From contig NZ_KE384018.1 of the NCBI RefSeq assembly GCF_000423445.1, positions 78,909-142,908 on the forward strand: DNA of 64,000 nt, in the 5' to 3' direction. This document shows, piece by piece, positions 1 to 9,641 of the stretch (its first letter is position 1; each line of letters begins with the position of its first letter). Origin of the DNA: Acidipropionibacterium thoenii DSM 20276. GTDB taxonomy: Bacteria; Actinomycetota; Actinomycetes; Propionibacteriales; Propionibacteriaceae. The position numbers and the translations under genes were made by a program. The notes beneath the pieces are model-generated. The model saw only the letters and a program-made list of their open reading frames with translations, ran no database searches and was not told the DNA's origin.

Positions 1-200
1 TGCTTGACGGCGGTGTTCTTGGCGAGAATGGTGATCCCCTTCTCGCGCTCCAGATCCATCGAGTCCATCACACGCTTCGCGACGTCGGCGCCCTCCCGGA
101 AGGCTCCGGACTGCCACAGCATCGCGTCCACGAGGGTGGTCTTCCCGTGGTCGACGTGGGCCACGATGGCGATATTGCGCAGGTCTTTGCGAACGGGCAT
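1..200 (-). CDS. typA: Ribosome-associated GTPase TypA/BipA, N-terminal part
   Basis: Only the first 66 codons lie in the window, and the gene runs off the left edge. The translation opens with [20 protein letters not shown], the standard start of TypA/BipA. The P-loop (AHVDHGKTT, about residues 14-22) and the switch region ending [10 protein letters not shown] are both visible. TypA is a translational GTPase related to EF-G that binds the 70S ribosome and affects growth under stress and ribosome assembly. A GGAG sequence lies 10 bases before the ATG at 200, which supports this start. LepA has a similar G domain, but the N-terminal wording is that of TypA. The gene diverges from the MFS gene at 412. 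Confidence 0.93.
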   Translation of the reverse strand, partial: MPVRKDLRNIAIVAHVDHGKTTLVDAMLWQSGAFREGADVAKRVMDSMDLEREKGITILAKNTAVK

Positions 201-265
201 GCAGGTAACTCCGGATCGGTCTGGGGGGAGAAGAATGTGGTGGATGCCGAAGGGCATCCTGACCG

Positions 266-271
266 ATTGTA
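266..271 (-). promoter_or_regulatory. Probable -10 box for typA
   Basis: The minus strand reads TACAAT about 66 bases upstream of the typA start. A CTGACA-like -35 lies 15-16 bases further upstream. The rest of the 211-base divergent region (201-411) shows no other clear signal. Confidence 0.45.
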
Positions 272-411
272 GTCGCTGTGGCGTGGTGTCAGAAACCGTC
301 GGCTGCCGCATGCGGTGGGGCGGGGGTATCCTCGTGCTCCGTCATGTCCCCTGACGTCTCCCCAGAACCCGGATCCATTGCCGGTGCTGTCCCCGGGCAG
401 GAGGGCTCGGA

Positions 412-1647
412 ATGAGCAGCAAGGTGAGTCCAGCAGTCTGGGCGGTCACGGTGGCCTGCGCCTTCTCCTACATGGGCATCGGGCTCGTCGACCCGATTCT
501 TCCCGAGATCTCCGCCTCGCTGAACGCCTCCCCGGGTCAGACCGAGTTGCTGTTCAGCACCTATCTCATCGTCTCGGCGATCGTGATGTTCTTCGCCTCC
601 TGGGTCTCCTCGCGGATCGGCCGCAGGACCACCCTGCTGCTCGGCCTGGCGATCGTCGTGGCCTTCGCCACCGCCTGCGCGTTGTCCCAGGAGGTCAACC
701 AGGTGATCGGCTTTCGCGGCGGCTGGGGGATCGGCAATGCGCTGTTCGTCTCCACCGCGCTGGCCACCGTGCTGGGGGCGGCTGCCGACCCGCGCAGCGC
801 CATCCGCCTCTACGAGGGGGCGCTCGGTGCCGGAATGGCGCTGGGTCCGCTGGTCGGAGGGCTACTGGGCGGGATCTCCTGGCGCGGGCCGTTCGCCGGG
901 ACCGCGGTGCTGATGGGAGTCGGTCTGGTGCTGATCGCCGTCCTGGTGCCGCACCAGAGGGGCGGGATCCGCACTCCCAGCCCGCTGTCGGCGCCGTTCA
1001 AGGCGCTGGGGGATCCGCGGCTGCGACTGTTGATGGTGGCGGCGCTGTTCTACAACTACGGCTACTTCACCCTGCTGGCCTACGCCCCCTTCCCGCTGCA
1101 CGCGGCCTCGGCCAGGGCCGGGCGGGCCTTCACCCCCTTGGATCTGGGTCTGGTGTTCTTCGGTTGGGGGCTGTGCCTGGCGATCGGATCGGTGTGGGGT
1201 GCGGCCCACCTGTCGCAGCGTCATGGCACCCGCCACACCCTGGTCTGGGTGCTCATCGGACTGGCCGTCGTGGAGACCGCGCTGGCTGCCAGCCTCGACC
1301 TGCGTGTCCAGATCGTCGGGGTGATCCTCGGTGGCGCGATGATCGGCGTCCTCAACACCTTGATGACCGAGATCGCGATGGCGGCCTCCGATCTGCCGGG
1401 GGAGGTGGTCTCCTCCAGCTACTCGGGGGTCCGCTTCGTCGGTGGCGCGATCGCCCCCACGATGACCGGTTCGCTGGCCGCCGCCTGGGGGGGTGGGCGG
1501 ACCGTACTGGGTCGGGGCACCCTGCCTGCTCATCACCGTGGTGCTGCTGTGGCTGGACCACCGTGCGGCGATGAGACGCCGTTCACCAGCGGTCCGAGTG
1601 GTCCCCACCCCCTGATCCAGGACCGTCCCGGCAGACCGCCCGACTGA
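412..1647 (+). CDS. MFS transporter, probable frameshift near the 3' end
   Basis: This is a major facilitator superfamily transporter of the DHA1 drug-exporter type with about 12 membrane segments. The SSRIGRR sequence between TM2 and TM3 is the usual MFS loop motif. The start ATG has AGGAGG 8 bases upstream. The reading frame gives 11 good helices and then switches to a polar, proline-rich tail after AAAWGG. Removing one G from the seven-G run at 1487-1493 restores a hydrophobic last helix (WVGAPCLLITVVLLWL) and a stop at 1613-1615. The intended product is therefore about 401 residues ending at 1615, and the listed end (1647) is the stop of the shifted frame. This is a sequencing error or a real indel. 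The substrate is unknown. Confidence 0.75.
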   Translation: MSSKVSPAVWAVTVACAFSYMGIGLVDPILPEISASLNASPGQTELLFSTYLIVSAIVMFFASWVSSRIGRRTTLLLGLAIVVAFATACALSQEVNQVIGFRGGWGIGNALFVSTALATVLGAAADPRSAIRLYEGALGAGMALGPLVGGLLGGISWRGPFAGTAVLMGVGLVLIAVLVPHQRGGIRTPSPLSAPFKALGDPRLRLLMVAALFYNYGYFTLLAYAPFPLHAASARAGRAFTPLDLGLVFFGWGLCLAIGSVWGAAHLSQRHGTRHTLVWVLIGLAVVETALAASLDLRVQIVGVILGGAMIGVLNTLMTEIAMAASDLPGEVVSSSYSGVRFVGGAIAPTMTGSLAAAWGGGRTVLGRGTLPAHHRGAAVAGPPCGDETPFTSGPSGPHPLIQDRPGRPPD

Positions 1648-1655
1648 GGGAGCCG

Positions 1656-1661
1656 TAGGGT
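1656..1661 (+). promoter_or_regulatory. Leaderless -10 box (TAGGGT) for the DUF3151 gene
   Basis: TAGGGT is followed by 7 bases and the ATG at 1669, with no Shine-Dalgarno sequence. Transcription would begin at or next to the start codon. Confidence 0.5.
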
Positions 1662-1668
1662 TGGTCCC

Positions 1669-2250
1669 ATGGCAGATGATCAGATGCAGTCGGGCCCGGG
1701 GGCTGTCGATGAGCTGGTGGACGCTGACGAGCCCCTGGCCGATGGCCAGGTCGGCGAGGTTGGACAGCCGGGGGACGCCGCGGTCGAGGATGGTGGGACC
1801 CGTCTGCCGGCCGACCCGGCGATCGCCGAACTGGCCGACCACGGCCGCAACGACTTCATCTCGGTGGTGCGCGACCACCCCGAGTCCAGCCTCTGCTGGG
1901 CGCTGCTGGCCGAGGGGGCGTTGCTGGCCGGCACCGAGGAGGCCGACATCGCCGGCTACTCCTATGCGGTGACCGGTTTCCACGCTGGGATCAGCGCGCT
2001 GCGTGCGGCCGGCTGGCAGGGCCGCGGCGGGATCGCCTGGGAGCACCTCACCAACCAGGGTTTCCTCCGCTGCGTCTGGGCCCGTTCGGTGGCCGCCGAC
2101 CGGATCGGGCAGGCCGACGAGTCCACCCGCTGCGAGCAGTTCCTGCACCGGGCCAGTGAATCGGCCTGGCAGCAGTTGCACACCACCCTGGTCCCAGCCG
2201 ATCCCTCCGATCCGGCTGACACTGCGGAGGGCCCGGGGGATGATGAGTGA
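1669..2250 (+). CDS. DUF3151 family protein
   Basis: This 193-residue soluble protein is of unknown function. Its central part (about residues 45-170) has the DUF3151 pattern known from actinobacteria: HPESSLCWALLAEGAL, then YSYAVTGFHAGISALRAAGW, then NQGFLRCVWA and a C-terminal CEQFL helix. The family looks like a compact helical fold, and no catalytic residues are evident. The N-terminal 40 residues are acidic, low complexity and probably disordered. The start is supported by a TAGGGT box 7 bases upstream, a leaderless arrangement. It lies between an MFS gene and an acetyltransferase, close to purA. I do not infer a function. Confidence 0.82.
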   Translation: MADDQMQSGPGAVDELVDADEPLADGQVGEVGQPGDAAVEDGGTRLPADPAIAELADHGRNDFISVVRDHPESSLCWALLAEGALLAGTEEADIAGYSYAVTGFHAGISALRAAGWQGRGGIAWEHLTNQGFLRCVWARSVAADRIGQADESTRCEQFLHRASESAWQQLHTTLVPADPSDPADTAEGPGDDE

Positions 2251-2322
2251 GGCCGGCACGGTGGAGCCGTTTGGCGGCGTGATCCAGGGTTGAGTCAACG
2301 GCGCAGACCTCAAGGAGGAGTC

Positions 2323-3198
2323 ATGACCGACCATGTGGAGTTCCGGGACTTCCAGCCCTCCGACGTCACCAGGATCGACTTCGGCGAACCCGGCTCGCTG
2401 GAGGATCTCGGCGGACCGCCTGACGACGCCGCCGCCGAGCCCGGCATCCCCGACCCCATCATCATCGTGGCGACCTGGCGGGGCGACATCGTCGGATACA
2501 TCTCCAGCTGGCTGGCCCAGGTGCATCGCACCCGCCGATTCTTCGACGTCCAGGTGGCCCCGCGGTCCCAGGGACGGCGGATAGCCACCCGGCTGGTCGC
2601 CCAACTGAAGGCCCGCTCGGACCGTCCGCTGGCCGCCAGGGCGGTGGAGGGTTCCGACTCGGCCGGATTTCTCCGAGGTCTGGGCGCCAGGCCCTATGCC
2701 TGGTGCCCGCCGATGGAACTGCCCCGGCGTCAGTTCGGCAGGGCGATCGAGATCCTGGGCGGCCATCGCGACGTCATCCCGGCCTCGTCCCTGTCACCAG
2801 GGGAACCCGAGCATCTGTGGATGCAGTTCTACCGATGGACCCACCAGGACTGGTCCCCGGTCTACGACTCCGACCAGGCCCGCGAGGCGCTGCGCGCCGA
2901 GGCCGGCGAACTGGACCTGGACCGCACCGCGATCGCCCTGGTGGACGGTCAACCGGGCGCGGCGGCCTTCGTCTTCGACGACCCGGGGGCCCCGACGGTG
3001 TGCGCCGAGACGCTGGCCCCGGAGGTGCCCGATGGAGATGATGCGCTGGCCCGGGCGGTCTGCCAGGTGGTGCGAGACGCCCGTGACAACGGGGTGCGCA
3101 AGCTGGCCTTCGACGGCCGCGAGCAGGACCCACACTTCGGGCCGTTGGCCCAGCGGCTGCCCTTCGAGGGATCCCGGATGCTGCTGCTGGAGCTGTGA
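2323..3198 (+). CDS. GNAT family N-acetyltransferase
   Basis: This is a 291-residue cytoplasmic protein with an N-terminal GNAT domain (about residues 1-130). The acetyl-CoA binding loop appears as VAPRSQGRRIATRLV, matching the Q/RxxGxG/A pattern, and is preceded by the beta strand FFDVQV. The C-terminal half looks like a second, degenerate GNAT-like fold ending in SRMLLLEL. The ATG at 2323 follows AAGGAGG at the correct spacing and is preferred over an upstream in-frame TTG at 2290. The substrate cannot be told. It precedes purA in the same direction, but purA has its own -10 box. Confidence 0.8.
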   Translation: MTDHVEFRDFQPSDVTRIDFGEPGSLEDLGGPPDDAAAEPGIPDPIIIVATWRGDIVGYISSWLAQVHRTRRFFDVQVAPRSQGRRIATRLVAQLKARSDRPLAARAVEGSDSAGFLRGLGARPYAWCPPMELPRRQFGRAIEILGGHRDVIPASSLSPGEPEHLWMQFYRWTHQDWSPVYDSDQAREALRAEAGELDLDRTAIALVDGQPGAAAFVFDDPGAPTVCAETLAPEVPDGDDALARAVCQVVRDARDNGVRKLAFDGREQDPHFGPLAQRLPFEGSRMLLLEL

Positions 3199-3237
3199 GC
3201 CCGCTGGAACTGCGAGGGCGGGGCGGGACTGATCCCC

Positions 3238-3243
3238 TACAAT
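3238..3243 (+). promoter_or_regulatory. -10 box of purA
   Basis: TACAAT lies 87 bases before the purA ATG, leaving an untranslated leader of about 80 bases. No convincing -35 box is present. Confidence 0.45.
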
Positions 3244-3327
3244 GCCGATGGTGTGCCGCTGTCCGGTCGTCGGTCGCGGTAGCAGCGATCGACGTCCACC
3301 AGCAGGGACGGTCGAGGAAGCGAGTGA

Positions 3328-4617
<1,290 letters not shown>

Positions 4618-4618
4618 G

Positions 4619-4645
4619 CCGGGCCGGGCAGAAGTCCCGGCCCGG
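4619..4645 (+). terminator. Terminator hairpin after purA
   Basis: A perfect 10-bp GC stem (CCGGGCCGGG with its complement) and a 7-base loop begin one base after the purA stop. There is no T-tract, as is common in actinobacteria. Confidence 0.6.
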
Positions 4646-4666
4646 GGCTCGTCCGCGGGTTGTGGC

Positions 4667-4742
4667 TGCGCAGATCACTCCGCAGACCGGGGTTCGTGCA
4701 GCGGGGAGTGCACAGACCCCCGTCTGCGGAGTGATCTGCGCA
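4667..4742. repeat. Long inverted repeat between purA and the EamA gene
   Basis: Two 26-base arms (4667-4692 and 4717-4742) match at 25 of 26 positions around a 24-base spacer. The core is GCAGATCACTCCGCAGAC. It lies between two convergent genes and could act as a two-way terminator. Its length and the separate purA terminator just upstream also allow a small palindromic repeat element. Confidence 0.6.
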
Positions 4743-4766
4743 CTCGACCGATCGCCTCGGCGCCGA

Positions 4767-5702
4767 TCAGGCGGCGACCCGGTCCACCGGGTCGGTGTCC
4801 TCGGCGGGTCCTGCCGTCCGGCTCTGGGCGACGGCGCTGAGTACGATCCCCAGCCCCACCAGGGCCAGACCGATCCAGCCGGCAGCGGTGAGGGTCTCGC
4901 CCAGCACCGAGGTCGCCAGCAGGGTCGCCGTCATCGGCTCGGTGAGAGCCAGGGTGGTCGATCTGGACGCCCGGACACGTCTGAGCCCGTAGCCGTAGAG
5001 CAGGTAGCCGATCGCCATCGGGACCACCGCCAGGTATCCCAGCACCGCCATTCCGCGGGGTTCCAGCAGTGGCCCCGGGCCGGCCAGGATGAACCACGGC
5101 ACCAGGACCACCGAGGCCAGGGTGAACATCGCCGCCATCACGGTCCCCGAGTCAGCGGTCGGCCTGCTGGGGTCGGAGATCACCCGGGCGCCGGCCCATG
5201 AGTACAGCGCCCAGCCGAACCCGGCTCCCAGCCCCAGCGCCGCACCGGCGATCGGATGACCGGCCGGAGCCGACCCGCCGGAGGCCACCAGCAGGCAGAT
5301 CCCGGCCACCGGCACCATCACGGTGAGCAGCCAGGCCCCTCCGGGGAAGCGATGATCGACCACCATCTCCAGAACCCCGGCCCAGACCGGCCCGGAGGCC
5401 AGCGCCAGGGCGTCACCGACCGCCACCCCGATGAGATCCAGTGACCAGTAGTACATGCTGGCGTAGCCCAGCACGCCGACCGCTCCGACCGCCAGGATCG
5501 CCAGGGTGCGGCGGTCGGCCAACTGGGCCAGGGTGCGCCTGGGCCGGGTGGCCAGCAGGATCAGCCCGCCGAAGCCGAAGGTGGACAGTCCGATGAGCAT
5601 CTGATCGGAACCCGTCGGGGCGTGGTGGGCCATCGTCCCGGTGGTGCCCCACAGGATGCCGGCCAGCACCACGGCCGCGACGTGGCCGCCCATGCTCTTC
5701 AC
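4767..5702 (-). CDS. EamA/DMT family transporter
   Basis: This 311-residue inner-membrane protein of the drug/metabolite transporter superfamily has two EamA repeats (about residues 10-140 and 155-295) and ten predicted helices. The first repeat starts AAVVLAGILWGTTG, typical of RhtA/YdcZ-like exporters, and the second carries LTEPMTATLLA near its end. Substrates of relatives include amino acids, their analogues and purine bases, and the sequence does not say which applies here. The start is taken as GTG at 5702 because TAGCCT lies 6 bases before it (leaderless). The ATG at 5693 is the alternative. It diverges from purD, 87 bases away. Confidence 0.85.
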   Translation of the reverse strand: MKSMGGHVAAVVLAGILWGTTGTMAHHAPTGSDQMLIGLSTFGFGGLILLATRPRRTLAQLADRRTLAILAVGAVGVLGYASMYYWSLDLIGVAVGDALALASGPVWAGVLEMVVDHRFPGGAWLLTVMVPVAGICLLVASGGSAPAGHPIAGAALGLGAGFGWALYSWAGARVISDPSRPTADSGTVMAAMFTLASVVLVPWFILAGPGPLLEPRGMAVLGYLAVVPMAIGYLLYGYGLRRVRASRSTTLALTEPMTATLLATSVLGETLTAAGWIGLALVGLGIVLSAVAQSRTAGPAEDTDPVDRVAA

Positions 5703-5708
5703 CCCGGC

Positions 5709-5714
5709 AGGCTA
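5709..5714 (-). promoter_or_regulatory. Leaderless -10 box (TAGCCT) for the EamA gene
   Basis: On the minus strand TAGCCT is followed by 6 bases and the GTG at 5702. No ribosome binding site is present. Confidence 0.45.
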
Positions 5715-5776
5715 TCCCCGCAGCACCGCCCGCCCCGACCCGGTCCACTGCCACCTCCGCTGTTCCCCACGTCATC

Positions 5777-5782
5777 TAGTGT
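5777..5782 (+). promoter_or_regulatory. Leaderless -10 box (TAGTGT) for purD
   Basis: TAGTGT is followed by 7 bases and the GTG at 5790, with no Shine-Dalgarno sequence. This favours the GTG over the ATG nine bases later. Confidence 0.5.
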
Positions 5783-5789
5783 TGTCCCC

Positions 5790-7124
5790 GTGACCGAGAT
5801 GACTGTCCTCGTCCTGGGTTCGGGTGGCCGCGAGCACGCGATCGCCCTGGCCATTTCCAGAGACCCGCAGGTGCGCGACCTGCACGTGGCCCCGGGCAAC
5901 CCCGGCACGGCGTCATTCGCCACCAATCATCCGGTCGCCCTCACCGATCCTGACGCGGTGGTCGCGCTGGCCCAGCAGGTCGGGGCCGACCTGGTCGTGG
6001 TCGGGCCCGAGGCGCCACTGGTGGCAGGGGTCGCCGACGCGGTGCGGGCCGCCGGTATCGACTGCTTCGGACCGGGCGCGCAGGCGGCCCGGTTGGAGGG
6101 CTCCAAGGCCTTCGCCAAGGAGGTGATGGCAGCCGCCGGGGTGCCCACCGCCGATGCCGTCAACTGCGTCGACCTGGACGAGGTCGAGGTCGCACTCACC
6201 CGGTTCGGCGCACCTCACGTCGTCAAGGACGACGGGCTGGCAGCGGGCAAGGGAGTGGTCGTCACCAGCGACCGCAAGGCCGCCGTCGAGCACGCCCGGC
6301 GCTGCCTGGAGGCCGGCCATCCGGTGGTCATCGAGGACTACCTCAAAGGTTCCGAGGTGAGCCTGTTCGCGATCTGCGACGGGACCAGAGCCCTTCCCCT
6401 TCAGCCAGCCCAGGACTTCAAGCGGGTCGGCAACGGCGGCACCGGCCCCAACACCGGCGGGATGGGCGCCTACACCCCGCTGCCATGGGCCCCCACCGAT
6501 CTGGTCGAGCAGGTCTCCCGCGAGGTCATCGCCCCCACCCTGGCCGAGATGAACAGGCGCGACACTCCCTTCCAGGGACTGCTCTACGTGGGCCTGGCAC
6601 TGACCGCGGAGGGCCCCAAGGTCGTCGAGTTCAACGTCCGCTTCGGCGACCCGGAGACCGAGCCGCTGCTGTCCCTTCTCACCACCCCGCTGGCCCAGGT
6701 GATGCGTGCCGCGGCCCGTGGCGACCTGTCGCAGTTCGGTGAGGGCCTGGAGTTCCGCACCGGCTTCGCTGTCGGGGTGGTGCTGGCCTCCGAGGGTTAT
6801 CCGGGGACGCCGGAGACCGGCCGACCGATCACCGGGGCCGAGTCGCCAGACGGTGGCCCCGATCCCGACGTCATCCATGCCGGCACCGCGCTGGACCCCG
6901 AAGGTCGGCTGGTCTCGGCCGGCGGGCGGGTGCTGGTGGCTCTGGGCCACGGCGAGACGCTGACCGGGGCCCGGCAGGCCGCCTACACCCGACTGTCGCG
7001 CATCGAGCTGCCAGGCGGCTTCCATCGCGATGACATCGCCCTGACCGCCGCCGAGGAGGAGGCCTTCACCGCGATGTCGGAGCCCACCTCTCCCTCGCCG
7101 TCCGACCCGGCGCAGTCCGAGTAG
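5790..7124 (+). CDS. purD: Phosphoribosylamine-glycine ligase
   Basis: PurD (GAR synthetase) joins 5-phosphoribosylamine to glycine with ATP, step two of purine synthesis. The protein starts MTEMTVLVLGSGGREHA, the family's N-terminal signature. It shows the ATP-grasp elements KDDGLAAGKGVVV and VIEDYLKGSEVSLF, then GGMGAYTP and the metal-binding FNVRFGDPETE. The open frame extends upstream to 5622, but that part would overlap the divergent exporter and has no family match. GTG 5790 gives 444 residues, slightly above the family's usual 420-430 because of a Ser/Pro-rich tail. The leaderless -10 box supports this start. purB follows after 55 bases. Confidence 0.95.
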   Translation: MTEMTVLVLGSGGREHAIALAISRDPQVRDLHVAPGNPGTASFATNHPVALTDPDAVVALAQQVGADLVVVGPEAPLVAGVADAVRAAGIDCFGPGAQAARLEGSKAFAKEVMAAAGVPTADAVNCVDLDEVEVALTRFGAPHVVKDDGLAAGKGVVVTSDRKAAVEHARRCLEAGHPVVIEDYLKGSEVSLFAICDGTRALPLQPAQDFKRVGNGGTGPNTGGMGAYTPLPWAPTDLVEQVSREVIAPTLAEMNRRDTPFQGLLYVGLALTAEGPKVVEFNVRFGDPETEPLLSLLTTPLAQVMRAAARGDLSQFGEGLEFRTGFAVGVVLASEGYPGTPETGRPITGAESPDGGPDPDVIHAGTALDPEGRLVSAGGRVLVALGHGETLTGARQAAYTRLSRIELPGGFHRDDIALTAAEEEAFTAMSEPTSPSPSDPAQSE

Positions 7125-7179
7125 ACCCGGCCCGCCGAACGACGTCGCCAGTTTCCCTCAACCCCTCAGGAGAGCGCCC

Positions 7180-8613
7180 GTGAGCGTGCCCAATGTCCTC
7201 GCCAACCGTTACGCCTCGGCCCAGATGCGCGAGATCTGGTCCCCGGAGAACAAGATCAGGGCCGAACGGCGGCTGTGGATCGCGGTGCTGGCCGAGCAGA
7301 TCGCACTGGGCGTGCCACTGGGCGGAGACGATCCCGAGCAGGTGCTCGATGACTACCGCAAGGTGGTCGACCGGGTCGACCTGGAGTCCATCGCCGCCCG
7401 CGAGCGGATCACCCGACACGATGTCAAGGCCCGGATCGAGGAGTTCAACGCGCTGGCCGGCCACGAGCACATCCACAAGGGGATGACCAGCCGGGACCTC
7501 ACCGAGAACATCGAGCAGCACCAGGTGCTGGTCTCGCTGAACCTGATCCGCGACCGGATGGTCGCCGCCCTGGCCCAGCTGGCCCGGCTGGCTGCGCAGT
7601 ACTCCGACCAGCCGATCGCCGGGCGCTCGCACAACGTCGCCGCCCAGGTCACCACCCTGGGCAAGCGGTTCGCCACCATCATCGACGAAATGCTGGTGGC
7701 CTACCGGCGGGTGGAGGAACTCATCCAGCGCTACCCGGCTCGCGGCATCAAAGGGCCGATGGGCACCTCCCAGGACATGCTCGACCTGCTCGGGGGCGAC
7801 GCCGCCAAGCTCGCCACCCTTGAGTCGGCCATCGCCGAGCACCTGGGGTTCAACCACGTGCTCACCTCGACCGGCCAGATCTACCCCCGGTCACTGGACT
7901 TCGACGTCATCTCGGCCCTGGTGCAGGTGGCCTGCGGGCCCTCCGACCTGGCCACCGCGATTCGGCTGATGGCCGGTAACGAGCTGGTCACCGAGGGTTT
8001 CAAGCCGGGTCAGGTGGGCTCCTCGGCGATGCCCCACAAGATGAATGCGCGTTCCTGCGAGCGGGTGAACGGCTTCCTGGTGGTGCTGCGCGGCTACCTC
8101 ACGATGGCCACCGGGCTGGCCGGGGTGCAGTGGAACGAGGGAGATGTCTCCTGTTCGGTGGTCCGCCGGGTCGCGCTGCCCGATGCTTTCTACGCCACCG
8201 ATGGGATGTTCGAGACCTTCCTCACCATCCTCACCGACTTCGGGGCCTTCCCGGCCGTCATCGAGGCCGAGCTCCAGCGCTATCTGCCCTTCCTCACCAC
8301 CACGAAGGTGCTGATGGCCTGCGTGCGCGCCGGGGTGGGCCGCGAGGACGCCCACGAGGCGATCAAGGAGAACGCCGTCTCGCTGGCCCTTCAGATGCGC
8401 GAGACCGGAAGCACCCGCAACGACCTGTTCGACCGGTTGGCCGCCGACGACCGGATCCCGCTGAGTTCTTCCGAGTTGGCCGATCTGGTGACCTCCCCGA
8501 TCGAGCTGACCGGGGCGGCCCGCGACCAGGTCGCCGCCCTGGTGGGACAGGTGGAGACGATCGTGGCCACCCATCCCGAGGCGGCCCGCTACCTGCCGGG
8601 TCAGGTGCTCTGA
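7180..8613 (+). CDS. purB: Adenylosuccinate lyase
   Basis: PurB cleaves SAICAR to AICAR and adenylosuccinate to AMP, so it acts twice in the pathway. The 477-residue protein belongs to the fumarase/aspartase superfamily. The mobile signature loop GSSAMPHKMN is at residues 280-289 and carries the catalytic serine. The second conserved block is MTSRDLTENIEQ (about 102-113), and GRSHNVAAQ includes the active-site histidine near 151. The GTG start has AGGAGA 7-8 bases upstream. It is 55 bases after purD in the same direction, so co-transcription is likely. A hairpin follows in the convergent gap with oxyR. Confidence 0.96.
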   Translation: MSVPNVLANRYASAQMREIWSPENKIRAERRLWIAVLAEQIALGVPLGGDDPEQVLDDYRKVVDRVDLESIAARERITRHDVKARIEEFNALAGHEHIHKGMTSRDLTENIEQHQVLVSLNLIRDRMVAALAQLARLAAQYSDQPIAGRSHNVAAQVTTLGKRFATIIDEMLVAYRRVEELIQRYPARGIKGPMGTSQDMLDLLGGDAAKLATLESAIAEHLGFNHVLTSTGQIYPRSLDFDVISALVQVACGPSDLATAIRLMAGNELVTEGFKPGQVGSSAMPHKMNARSCERVNGFLVVLRGYLTMATGLAGVQWNEGDVSCSVVRRVALPDAFYATDGMFETFLTILTDFGAFPAVIEAELQRYLPFLTTTKVLMACVRAGVGREDAHEAIKENAVSLALQMRETGSTRNDLFDRLAADDRIPLSSSELADLVTSPIELTGAARDQVAALVGQVETIVATHPEAARYLPGQVL

Positions 8614-8638
8614 CCCGTTCAGCCGAATGAGGGCTTCT

Positions 8639-8675
8639 GCCTCACGGGGCCGTCACATCCAGTCCTTCGTGAGGC
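8639..8675. terminator. Possible two-way terminator between purB and oxyR
   Basis: GCCTCACG and CGTGAGGC form an 8-bp stem with a long loop in the convergent purB/oxyR gap. Confidence 0.35.
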
Positions 8676-8687
8676 GGACTCGTCGGC

Positions 8688-9623
8688 TCACAGGCTGACG
8701 GCTTCGAGGGAGGGCTCGGCCCCAAGGGGCTCGACCAGGCCGCCGGGCAGATCTCGCAGCACTCCGATCAGCGCTTTGACGGCACGCCGCTCCAGCACCG
8801 GGGCCCGCCCGCACACCACCACGTCGCGATGGGGTCGGGGCTCGGTGAACTCGCGCAGCGCGATCCGGGGATCGGGGGCCATCGGCGGACTCACCGCCAT
8901 CCGGGGCATCAGAGTGCGTCCCGAACCCGCGGCCACCAGCTGGGAGAGGGTCGCCACCGACCCGGGCCGGATGTCCTTGCGGACACCGGAACCCGAGTCC
9001 GCGCACACCTCGAGCACCTGGTCGCGCAGGCAGTGGCCCTCCGACATCAGGATCAGATCCGTGCCGCGCAGCTCAGCCGGATCGAGCGGCCCGGCTGCAC
9101 GCCCCAGCGGGTCATCAGCCGGGGTGGCCAGCAGGAACTCCTCGCGGAACACCGGCACGCTGCTCAGCCCGGCGGGTACCGCCGAGGCCAGCAGGGCGAT
9201 GTCGAGCTCGCCGGCGTCCAGCAGCCGCAGCAGGGTGGCGGACTTCTCCTCGACCACCGACAGGCTCACCCCTGGTGCGTCATGCTCCAGGCCGGCGATG
9301 AGGTGGGGCAGCAGGTAGGCGGCCAGGGTCGGGAAGATCCCGACCCGTACCTCCCCGGTGACCGGCCCCTCCTGGTCGCGCCCGGCCCAGCTGATGTCCT
9401 CGGCGAGGGACAGCATCTGACGCGCCGGGCCGATCACCCGACGCCCCAGCTCGGTGAGCTCGATCCGCGGACCGCGCAGCACCAGGGGGCCGCCGAGCTC
9501 CTCCTCGAAACGGCGCAGCTGCGCCGAGAGGGTCGGCTGGCTGACCCCGCACCTGGCCGCGGCCCGACCGAAATGACGCTCATCGGCCAGCGCGACCAGG
9601 TACTCCACCCATCGCAGGTTCAT
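8688..9623 (-). CDS. oxyR: Peroxide-sensing LysR regulator OxyR
   Basis: OxyR is a DNA-binding LysR-type regulator that H2O2 activates through a disulfide. The 311-residue protein has an N-terminal helix-turn-helix (about residues 1-60, RHFGRAAARCGVSQPTLSAQL) and a substrate-domain-like C-terminus. The two redox cysteines are present: Cys198 in SEGHCLRDQ and Cys207 in LEVCADSG, nine residues apart as in the E. coli pair 199/208. The ATG at 9623 is preferred over a TTG at 9635 because the family starts MNLRWVEYLVALA and GGAG lies just upstream. It is the last gene after ahpC and ahpF, which are its expected targets. Confidence 0.92.
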   Translation of the reverse strand: MNLRWVEYLVALADERHFGRAAARCGVSQPTLSAQLRRFEEELGGPLVLRGPRIELTELGRRVIGPARQMLSLAEDISWAGRDQEGPVTGEVRVGIFPTLAAYLLPHLIAGLEHDAPGVSLSVVEEKSATLLRLLDAGELDIALLASAVPAGLSSVPVFREEFLLATPADDPLGRAAGPLDPAELRGTDLILMSEGHCLRDQVLEVCADSGSGVRKDIRPGSVATLSQLVAAGSGRTLMPRMAVSPPMAPDPRIALREFTEPRPHRDVVVCGRAPVLERRAVKALIGVLRDLPGGLVEPLGAEPSLEAVSL

Positions 9624-9641
9624 GACTCCAGTCAACCGCGC

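Noticed and set aside
862..2766. A 634-codon minus-strand frame
   Set aside because: It is antisense to three plausible plus-strand genes with family matches and ribosome sites.
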